From Thioalkalivibrio sp. (lineage in GTDB: Bacteria; Pseudomonadota; Gammaproteobacteria; Ectothiorhodospirales; Ectothiorhodospiraceae), in NCBI GenBank assembly GCA_003550945.1, contig PULL01000163.1:1-8308 (forward strand): a stretch of 8,308 nucleotides of DNA. The letters run 5' to 3'. The position numbers and the translations under genes are program-made. The notes under the pieces are model-generated. The model was not told the origin of the DNA and made no database searches. It worked only from the letters and a program-made list of their open reading frames with translations. How positions within the stretch are numbered: the stretch's first letter is position 1; each line of letters begins with the position of its first letter. Positions 1 through 5,624 of the stretch are shown here, in pieces.

Positions 1-1470
1 ACGGGTGACGACCCCGGAGATTCGCCCATCCCCGGAAACAGTTCCTGGCATGGCACACACGTCGCCGGCATCGCGGCAGCCGCTTCTGATAACCGCAAAG
101 GCATTGCTGGCGTTTCCTGGGGCGCCCGTATCCTGCCCATCCGCACGCTGGGAGAGGGGGGCGGTACCCTCTACGACACTCTGCAGGGCATCCGTTATGC
201 AGCCGGACTTCCGAACGACTCGCTCGAGGTTCCCGAGCGTCCTGCCGACGTGATCAATCTGAGTCTTGGGGGCGGTTCTTTCTCTCAGCTCCAGGCGGAT
301 CTCTACCAAAGCATTCGCGACCAGGGCATTTTCGTGATCGCGGCATCCGGCAACAGCGGCGGTGCGGTCAGTTTCCCTGCGGCGTATGACGCGGTATTCG
401 CGGTGGGTGCCACGGATGCAGTCAATACGCGTGCGTCTTACAGCAGCTTCGGCAACCAGCTGGCATTCGTTGCACCCGGGGGAGACATGCGGGTGGACTT
501 AACCGGGGACGGTTTCGGGGACGGCATTCTCAGTACCGTGGCGGACGATACCAGCGGCTCCCGGAAGTCTGCGTATGCCTTTTCCCAGGGAACGTCGATG
601 GCCACCCCAGTCGCTTCGGGTGTGGCCGCGCTGGCGCGCTCGGTCGACCCTGAGCTGACACCGGACCGTTTCGAGCAGCTTCTGGTATCGGGGCTGCTGA
701 CCGACGATCTGGGTCCCGAGGGTTGGGATCCCGAGACCGGCTGGGGCCAGATCAATGCATTGAGGACGCTGCTGGCCGTGACGGACGGTATGTCTGATCT
801 CGATCCGGTACTGACGGCGAGCCCCGGTCGATTGGAATTCGGGCTCACCGAAGATGTGCTGGAATTCTCGCTGAGGAACGTAGGCGGCGGCTCGCTCCAA
901 GTCACGGAATTGATCGCCAGTACGTCCGGAGATGTCGAGTGGATGCTGGTCAGCCCGAAGTCGGTTGGGTCCGACGGATTGGGATCGTACCGTGTGGTGG
1001 CCGATCGTGACGGACTCCCGGACGGCAAATACGAGGGCAGTATTCGGGTTCGTGCAGATTCTATGGAAGATCTGGTAATCCCCGTAATGCTGCGGGTGGC
1101 GGCGCCTGAGCTTGCGCTGGATACGGTTGGGCGCATTTACGTGTTGCTGCTGGATGCCAGCGGCGAAACAGTCGCCACACAGGGGGTGGATCTGGATGGT
1201 GGAGTGTATGCCTATCGCTTCGACGATGTGCCCGCCGGGGAGTACCGCATTGCCGCGGGCACCGACATGAACAACGATGGCTTCATCTGCGATGCTGGGG
1301 AGGCCTGCGGTGCTTTCCCGACACTGTCCCTGTTCGAGCGCGTCCTGATCGACCAGGACACTACGGGGCTCGATTTCTCGGTCGGATTCCGGGCACGAGT
1401 GGGCAATGTCTTCGAGGGCCTGAATGCAGGCCTGGGCGTGCCCGAGAGCGGGCAGGCATTGCACCGTTGA
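1..1470 (+). CDS. Subtilisin-like serine protease (peptidase S8), 5' end missing
   Basis: Frame 1 is open from the first base to TGA at 1468-1470, giving 489 residues of a protein that begins before the window. The catalytic His lies in SWHGTHVAGIAAA (His17, bases 49-51), the oxyanion Asn in AASGNSGG (Asn118) and the nucleophile in SQGTSMATP (Ser199, bases 595-597). The catalytic Asp motif and any signal peptide would be upstream. The protease fold ends near residue 255. Residues about 271-365 resemble an Ig/BACON-like beta-sandwich (LEFSLRNVGGGSLQV, later DGLPDGKYEGSIRV). Residues about 372-474 resemble a prealbumin-like or carboxypeptidase-regulatory-like domain holding DMNNDGFICDAGEACG (422-437), an EF-hand-like calcium loop with two Cys that could form a disulfide. 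No membrane anchor or autotransporter barrel is visible at the C-terminus. By family knowledge this is an exported endopeptidase; its substrate is unknown. Its GC content looks lower than that of recC/recB. The ATG at 250 is internal because homology continues upstream of it. Confidence 0.95.
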   Translation, partial: TGDDPGDSPIPGNSSWHGTHVAGIAAAASDNRKGIAGVSWGARILPIRTLGEGGGTLYDTLQGIRYAAGLPNDSLEVPERPADVINLSLGGGSFSQLQADLYQSIRDQGIFVIAASGNSGGAVSFPAAYDAVFAVGATDAVNTRASYSSFGNQLAFVAPGGDMRVDLTGDGFGDGILSTVADDTSGSRKSAYAFSQGTSMATPVASGVAALARSVDPELTPDRFEQLLVSGLLTDDLGPEGWDPETGWGQINALRTLLAVTDGMSDLDPVLTASPGRLEFGLTEDVLEFSLRNVGGGSLQVTELIASTSGDVEWMLVSPKSVGSDGLGSYRVVADRDGLPDGKYEGSIRVRADSMEDLVIPVMLRVAAPELALDTVGRIYVLLLDASGETVATQGVDLDGGVYAYRFDDVPAGEYRIAAGTDMNNDGFICDAGEACGAFPTLSLFERVLIDQDTTGLDFSVGFRARVGNVFEGLNAGLGVPESGQALHR

Positions 1471-1543
1471 ATGTCGCGTTCGCGCGTTCAGTGGGTCGCG
1501 ACGGCGCAAGCGGCGCAGACAGCGCGGTCATGCGGACTACCGG

Positions 1544-1580
1544 CCCTGTCAGCGGGATTATGGGATTTGCTGCGTCAGGG
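1544..1580. repeat. Imperfect inverted repeat upstream of a -10-like hexamer
   Basis: CCCTG (1544-1548) can pair with CAGGG (1576-1580), and CAGC (1550-1553) with GCTG (1569-1572), leaving a small internal loop and a 15-base apical loop. The apical loop region contains a direct repeat GGGATT-AT-GGGATT (1554-1567). The structure ends three bases before TAAAAT. It could be an operator or a weak terminator-like hairpin of the upstream gene. It lacks a U-tract and may be chance. Confidence 0.25.
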
Positions 1581-1582
1581 GC

Positions 1583-1588
1583 TAAAAT
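1583..1588 (+). promoter_or_regulatory. Possible sigma70 -10 element (TAAAAT)
   Basis: TAAAAT matches the TATAAT consensus at 5 of 6 positions and stands out in GC-rich sequence. No good -35 hexamer lies 16-18 bases upstream, and there is no TGn extension. If it is used, transcription would start near 1594-1596 and give a leader of about 180 bases before the small gene at 1776, possibly continuing into recC-recB. Confidence 0.3.
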
Positions 1589-1618
1589 AGGATTTGGAGC
1601 GTTGACCGCCATCACGTA

Positions 1619-1771
1619 ATGGCCGTCGAGGAGAGGGTTCCCCGAGAGCCTTCCGGTCCCCTGAAACCGTGCTCCGCCTCCTTATTCGACAGCAGCGGCC
1701 TTGCGGCCGGTTTGTCACCTGGCACAGGCCAGGAGCGCACTGCCGTGCATATCACAGGAAGGAGAAAGTGA
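1619..1771 (+). CDS. Possible 50-codon leader ORF
   Basis: ATG at 1619 opens a frame that runs for 50 codons to TGA at 1769-1771, stopping four bases before the ATG of the next gene. The predicted peptide begins MAVEERVPREPSGPLK and ends with a basic HITGRRK. No family is recognised. The nearest purine-rich stretch, GGAG at 1596-1599, is 19 bases before the ATG, too far for a normal ribosome site, and the composition is not clearly coding. It may be a translated leader that couples to the downstream gene, but it could be a chance open frame. Confidence 0.12.
   Translation: MAVEERVPREPSGPLKPCSASLFDSSGLAAGLSPGTGQERTAVHITGRRK
1696..1748 (+). other. Three consecutive short stem-loops in the leader
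   Basis: Three small hairpins lie in a row: CGGCC-TTGC-GGCCG (1696-1709), CCTGG-CACAGG-CCAGG (1718-1733) and GCAC-TGCC-GTGC (1737-1748). The last ends eight bases before the Shine-Dalgarno site at 1756. Stems are only 4-5 bp and none is followed by a U-tract, so they are not terminators. They could shape a 5' untranslated region, but short GC-rich stems are common by chance at this base composition. Confidence 0.2.
1756..1764 (+). promoter_or_regulatory. Shine-Dalgarno site of the small ORF
   Basis: AGGAAGGAG is a strong purine-rich ribosome site ending 11 bases before ATG 1776. It decides the start at 1776 over the upstream in-frame ATG at 1701, which has no such site. An in-frame CTG at 1773 has tighter spacing (8 bases) but is a rare start codon. 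The GTG at 1768 is out of frame and stops after two codons. Confidence 0.65.
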
Positions 1772-1775
1772 CCTG

Positions 1776-2054
1776 ATGAACGACCCTCAAGCAGTCTCTC
1801 CGCGGCGCCGTCTGCAGGAGCTGCTGGCGATACCGGACAGCAAGCGCACCGAAGAGGAATGGGACGAGCTGAACGAGCTCGAGATCTCTTTGGCAGCGGT
1901 GAATCAACTCGTCGAACCCGACAAGCGCAACCGGCCGAACGGCGCACCCGGCCCTTCGGGAGAGAGCCGCGGCGGAAGCGGCGGCCGTGGCCCCAGGGGC
2001 CGCAAGGGTGCGATGCGCCCACAGCGTCGTCCGCCGAAGGCCGCCGGCAACTGA
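1776..2054 (+). CDS. Small hypothetical protein with Arg/Gly-rich basic tail
   Basis: This encodes 92 residues; no named family is recognised. The N-terminal half (about residues 8-46, RRRLQELLAIPDSKRTEEEW and following) is probably helical, with a highly acidic stretch TEEEWDELNELE. The C-terminal half is low-complexity, with a run of RG/GG dipeptides (SRGGSGGRGPRGRKG, 64-78). It has about 12 Lys/Arg and a single acidic residue from residue 50 onwards. There is no signal peptide, membrane segment or Cys, so it is probably cytoplasmic. Such tails often bind nucleic acid, but that is inference. The start is ATG 1776, chosen on the AGGAAGGAG site; the longer frame from 1701 would add 25 residues with no ribosome site. 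It lies 90 bases upstream of recC on the same strand, so cotranscription is possible. Real coding is supported by the strong ribosome site and by a sensible helix-then-tail layout. Confidence 0.7.
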   Translation: MNDPQAVSPRRRLQELLAIPDSKRTEEEWDELNELEISLAAVNQLVEPDKRNRPNGAPGPSGESRGGSGGRGPRGRKGAMRPQRRPPKAAGN

Positions 2055-2109
2055 CGATCCGAATGGCGCGCGCCTGACTCCACCTCTCACGCCTCAGCCA
2101 CCCCCGGTC

Positions 2110-2118
2110 TGCTATCGT
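2110..2118 (+). promoter_or_regulatory. Possible extended -10 promoter of recC
   Basis: TGCTATCGT gives the TGn extension plus TATCGT, which matches TATAAT at 4 of 6 positions, in the 90-base gap before recC. A start near 2125 would leave a leader of about 20 bases that includes the recC Shine-Dalgarno site. No recognisable -35 element sits at normal spacing. recC could instead be read from a promoter further upstream. Confidence 0.22.
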
Positions 2119-2129
2119 TCCGGCGACGT

Positions 2130-2138
2130 GGGGAGAGG
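2130..2138 (+). promoter_or_regulatory. Shine-Dalgarno site of recC
   Basis: GGGGAGAGG lies six bases before ATG 2145 and only three bases before the GTG at 2142. The spacing favours ATG 2145 as the start. Confidence 0.6.
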
Positions 2139-2144
2139 TCGGTG

Positions 2145-5100
2145 ATGGCGGCAGCGCAAAACCTGCAACCCGGTTTCATGGTGGTTCACGGGAACCGCAT
2201 GCAGGACCTGCGCGCGCTGGCGGTCGAGTGGATGCGCCGGCATCCGCTGGAGCCTCTCGAGAACGAGACCATCCTGGTCCAGAGCAACGGGATCGCGCAG
2301 TGGCTGAAGCTCGCGCTGGCGCGCGACCCGGACGCCGAGGACGGCGGATGCGGCATCGCAGCCGCGTTGCAAATCGAACTGCCGGCGCGCTTCCTCTGGG
2401 CGGCCTACCGGACGGTGCTGGGCCCCGACTCGGTGCCCAACGACTCGCCGTTCGCCAAATCTCCATTGACCTGGCGCCTGATGCGCCTGCTTCCCGAATC
2501 GCTGGAACGCCCTGAATTCGCGCCGCTGGCCCGCTTCCTGGGCGAGGACGACGACCTGCGTAAGCGCTGGCAGCTGGCCCGGCAGCTGGCTGACTTATAC
2601 GACCAGTACCAGGTCTATCGCGCCGACTGGCTGGCCGATTGGGCAGCGGGGCGCGACCGGTTGCGCGACGCGCACGGCAGGACCCCCGAACTGGACCCGG
2701 ACCAGCGCTGGCAGGCGTCGCTGTGGCGTCTGATTCTCGCGGACATGGATCCGGATCAGCGTGACCACAGCCGCGCTGGTGTGCACCAGCGGTTCCTGGA
2801 GCGGGTCCGGAAGCTGGAGCATCGGCCGCCGGGCCTGGCGCGCCGCATCGTCGTTTTCGGGATTTCGTCCCTGCCCTCGCAGAGTCTCGAGGCGCTGCAG
2901 GGACTCGCCCGGGTATGCCAGGTGCTGCTCTGCGTCCACAACCCCTGCGAGTACTTCTGGGCCGATATCGTCGCGGACAAGGACCTGCTGCGCGCCGCGC
3001 ATCGCCGCCAGGCAGCGAAGCCCGGGATGCCCGCCGAGCTGACGGACCCCGAGATGCACCTCCACGCGCATCCGCTGCTTGCGGCCTGGGGCAAGCAGGG
3101 TCGCGACTACATCCGGCTGCTCGACGAGTACGACGATCCGGAGCGCTACCGTGCCCTGTTGGAGGCTCTTCCCTGGCAACGGATCGACCTGTTTGAGCCA
3201 CACCCCGAGCACCGCCTGCTGGGACAGCTCCAGGACGACATCCGCGCACTTCGTCCGTTGTCCGAGACCCGGGAGCAGTGGGCACCGGTCGATCCCGCGC
3301 GCGACTGTTCCCTGCGCTTCCATGCGGTGCACAGTCCGCAGCGCGAAGTGGAGGTATTGCACGACGAATTGCTGGATCGTTTTCAGCGCGATCCCACGCT
3401 GCGCCCGCGCGACGTGATCGTGATGGTGCCCGATGTGGAAGCCTACGCTCCGCACGTGCAGGCGGTGTTCGGCCAGCTCGACCACGAGGACCCGCGCTTC
3501 ATCCCCTTCACGCTCTCCGATCGCAGCCGTCGCCGACAGGAGCCGCTGCTGATCGCGCTGGAAAAGCTGCTCGACCTGCCCGACTCCCGGTTCGCGGTCA
3601 GCGACCTGCTGGACCTGCTCGAGGTGCCGGCGGTACGGCGGCGCTTCGGCATCGAAGGCGGGGGCGTGCAGTCGCTGCACGCCTGGATCGAGGGTTCCGG
3701 GATCCGCTGGGGGCTGGACGCGGAGCAACGCGCCACGCTCGGCCTGCCCGATGGCCTGGAGCAGAACACCTGGCGATTCGGCCTGCGGCGGATGCTGCTC
3801 GGATACGCGGTCGCGGGACCCGCAGGCCACCCGGGTCCGTGGGCGGGCATTGAGCCTTTCGACGAGATCGGCGGGCTCGATGCCGCTCTGGCCGGACAGC
3901 TTGCCAGACTGCTGGACGCGCTGAGTCTCTGGTGGGGCCTTCTGCGCGAGCCCGTTCCGCCCGGTGAGTGGGTGAGTCGGCTGCGGGATCTGCTGGATGC
4001 CTTTTTTGCCGCCGAGGAGGAGCGCGAGCAGTGGCTGCTGGGGCGGCTCGACGAGGCCCTGGAGAACTGGGAGACCGATTGTGCCGCCGCCCGCCTCGCC
4101 GAGGCGCTGCCGCTGACGGTCGTGCGCGAGAGCTGGCTCGAGGCGGTCGATCAGCCCGGTTTGTCCCAGCGCTTTCTCGGCGGTGCGGTGAACTTCTGCA
4201 CGCTGATGCCGATGCGGGCGATTCCGTTCCGGGTGGTTTGCCTGCTGGGGATGAACGACGGCGACTATCCTCGGGCCCCGATCGCGATGGACTTCGACCT
4301 GATGGCGCGGGACTATCGCCCCGGCGACCGCTCCCGGCGCGAGGACGACCGCTACCTGTTTCTGGAAGCGCTGCTGTCGGCCCGGGAACAGCTGTATGTC
4401 AGCTGGGTCGGGCGCAGCGTGCGCGACAACGCGGAGCGGCCGCCGTCGGTGCTGGTGAACCAGCTCCGCGACCACATCGCCTCGGGCTGGCGGCGCCGGG
4501 ACGGCGATGGGGCGGTGCTGTTGCGGGGCTTGACCGTGGAGCATCCGTTGCAGCCGTTCAGCCGCGCCAACTTTCCCGCGGACGGCCACGGACCCCTGTT
4601 CACCTATGCACGGGAGTGGGCCCAATACCACCACGCGCCAACGCCCGGTGACGCGGTGGCCAGTCCGCTGCCCGAACGCGAGCCTGATGGCCCGCTCAAG
4701 CCCGAAGATCTCGGCGGTTTCCTGAAGAACCCGGTGCAGTCGTTCTTCAACCGGCGGCTTGGTGTCCACTTTGATGAAGACGTGCCCGCGCCGGTGGACC
4801 TGGAACCCTTCGGGCTGGACGGTCTCGCGCAGTGGCAACTGCGCGAGGCACTGGTCGCGGCGGCACTGGAGGTGCCCGGGAATCCATCGGATTGGCCGTC
4901 CAGGATGGACGCTGCGCTGGCTGGGTTGCGCCGAGCCGGGCAGTTGCCATTTGTTGGCGTCGGCTCCGCGGTGGCCGAGACCCTGCGCGTCGAAGTCGCG
5001 GATCTGCTGGAGCGCTACCGCCTGCTGGCCGCCGAGTATCCTGTGGTCCTGGACGGCAGCGAGCGCCTGTTCTTCGAATATGAAGGGGTCGTGGTCGAGG

Positions 5101-5624
5101 GCGAGTTGACCGGGCTGCGCAGCGACCGGGCCGGCGGCAGATGCCTGCTGCAGCCGCGCCCCGGCAGGGTGACCGGAAACCGGAGGGGAACGCCGCGGCA
5201 CGACGTGCTCGTGTATCCCTGGGTGTCGCACCTGATGGCGAACGCGGGCGGGCTCGACCTGAGCACGTGGGTGGTCGGCACCGATGCGTTGCTGCGCCTG
5301 CCGCCGCTGTCCGCAGAGCGCTGCACGGCGATCCTGCGTGAACTGGTGCAGGGATGGCGCGAGGGGCTGTGCCGGCCGCTGCCGGTGGCCTTGCAGGCCG
5401 CCCTGGCCTGGCTGCAGGCCGAGGCCGAAGACCGGGATCCGCGGATGGAAGCGGCCAAGGCCTACGAAGGCAGCGAGCACCAGGTCGGCGACCTGCTGCG
5501 CAGCCCCTACCATCGCCGCGTCTACCCGGACGCCCCGTCGCTGGTGCTGAATCCCGAATTCCAGCAGTGGACTGACGCGCTGTACCGTCCGCTGTTCGAC
5601 GCGGTCGCGGAGGTGGGGGCATGA
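2145..5624 (+). CDS. recC: RecBCD enzyme subunit RecC (exonuclease V gamma chain)
   Basis: The protein has 1159 residues against 1122 in E. coli RecC. RecC is the non-catalytic subunit of RecBCD: it holds the complex together, splits the duplex, channels single strands to RecB and RecD, and scans for Chi. Recognisable RecC blocks are ILVQSNGIAQWL (43-54), DLYDQYQVYR (150-159), GKQGRDYIRLL (from 316), the region containing HSPQREVEVLHD, SGIRWGLD, NFCTLMPMR (from 683) with LLGMNDGDYPR after it, and GDRSRREDDRYLFLEALLSA (from 727). No Walker A motif is present, as expected for this inactive helicase-like fold. Counted against remembered E. coli RecC, Chi-contact positions Q38, Q44, L64, W70, D133, L134, D136 and R142 are all kept (here Q46, Q52, L79, W85, D150, L151, D153, R159), while T40 is Asn48. 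ATG 2145 is preferred over the adjoining GTG 2142. The stop overlaps the recB start by ATGA. No frameshift or internal stop is seen. Confidence 0.97.
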   Translation: MAAAQNLQPGFMVVHGNRMQDLRALAVEWMRRHPLEPLENETILVQSNGIAQWLKLALARDPDAEDGGCGIAAALQIELPARFLWAAYRTVLGPDSVPNDSPFAKSPLTWRLMRLLPESLERPEFAPLARFLGEDDDLRKRWQLARQLADLYDQYQVYRADWLADWAAGRDRLRDAHGRTPELDPDQRWQASLWRLILADMDPDQRDHSRAGVHQRFLERVRKLEHRPPGLARRIVVFGISSLPSQSLEALQGLARVCQVLLCVHNPCEYFWADIVADKDLLRAAHRRQAAKPGMPAELTDPEMHLHAHPLLAAWGKQGRDYIRLLDEYDDPERYRALLEALPWQRIDLFEPHPEHRLLGQLQDDIRALRPLSETREQWAPVDPARDCSLRFHAVHSPQREVEVLHDELLDRFQRDPTLRPRDVIVMVPDVEAYAPHVQAVFGQLDHEDPRFIPFTLSDRSRRRQEPLLIALEKLLDLPDSRFAVSDLLDLLEVPAVRRRFGIEGGGVQSLHAWIEGSGIRWGLDAEQRATLGLPDGLEQNTWRFGLRRMLLGYAVAGPAGHPGPWAGIEPFDEIGGLDAALAGQLARLLDALSLWWGLLREPVPPGEWVSRLRDLLDAFFAAEEEREQWLLGRLDEALENWETDCAAARLAEALPLTVVRESWLEAVDQPGLSQRFLGGAVNFCTLMPMRAIPFRVVCLLGMNDGDYPRAPIAMDFDLMARDYRPGDRSRREDDRYLFLEALLSAREQLYVSWVGRSVRDNAERPPSVLVNQLRDHIASGWRRRDGDGAVLLRGLTVEHPLQPFSRANFPADGHGPLFTYAREWAQYHHAPTPGDAVASPLPEREPDGPLKPEDLGGFLKNPVQSFFNRRLGVHFDEDVPAPVDLEPFGLDGLAQWQLREALVAAALEVPGNPSDWPSRMDAALAGLRRAGQLPFVGVGSAVAETLRVEVADLLERYRLLAAEYPVVLDGSERLFFEYEGVVVEGELTGLRSDRAGGRCLLQPRPGRVTGNRRGTPRHDVLVYPWVSHLMANAGGLDLSTWVVGTDALLRLPPLSAERCTAILRELVQGWREGLCRPLPVALQAALAWLQAEAEDRDPRMEAAKAYEGSEHQVGDLLRSPYHRRVYPDAPSLVLNPEFQQWTDALYRPLFDAVAEVGA
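5609..5613 (+). promoter_or_regulatory. Shine-Dalgarno site of recB inside recC
   Basis: GGAGG, seven bases before ATG 5621, lies within the last codons of recC. It fixes the recB start and fits translational coupling through the ATGA overlap. Confidence 0.7.

Larger units (their letters stand above)
1471..1775. other. Non-coding region between protease and small ORF
   Basis: This 305-base gap holds no convincing conserved gene. It contains an imperfect inverted repeat (about 1544-1580), a TAAAAT hexamer (1583-1588), a 50-codon ORF (1619-1771), three short stem-loops (1696-1748) and the Shine-Dalgarno site of the next gene. No tRNA, rRNA, 4.5S, 6S or riboswitch signature was recognised by eye. 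No clear rho-independent terminator with a U-tract follows the protease stop codon. Confidence 0.7.

Noticed and set aside
5..253. 82-codon + strand frame at the window start
   Set aside because: It overlaps the protease region holding the HGTH motif in another frame; the protease frame is continuous through it.
1473..1502. Hairpin GTCGCG/CGCGAC just after the protease stop as a terminator
   Set aside because: It has an 18-base loop and no following U-tract, so it does not meet the rho-independent terminator pattern.
499..1509. 336-codon - strand open frame across the protease
   Set aside because: The + strand frame carries the S8 catalytic motifs; this one has no recognisable features.
1590..1770. 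Resemblance to 6S RNA (about 180 bases, CCCCTGA and GCTCCGC words) or 4.5S RNA (GGAAGGA word)
   Set aside because: No closing stem pairs the two ends, the conserved core of 4.5S is missing, and the usual 6S neighbour genes are absent. The shared words are too short.
1701..1775. 25-residue N-terminal extension of the small protein from ATG 1701
   Set aside because: It has no ribosome site before 1701, while a strong AGGAAGGAG precedes ATG 1776.
2595..5513. 972-codon antisense open frame on the - strand across recC
   Set aside because: It is fully opposite a recC with strong homology. Its translation is rich in Gln, Arg and His with no recognisable motif, which is typical of a high-GC antisense shadow.
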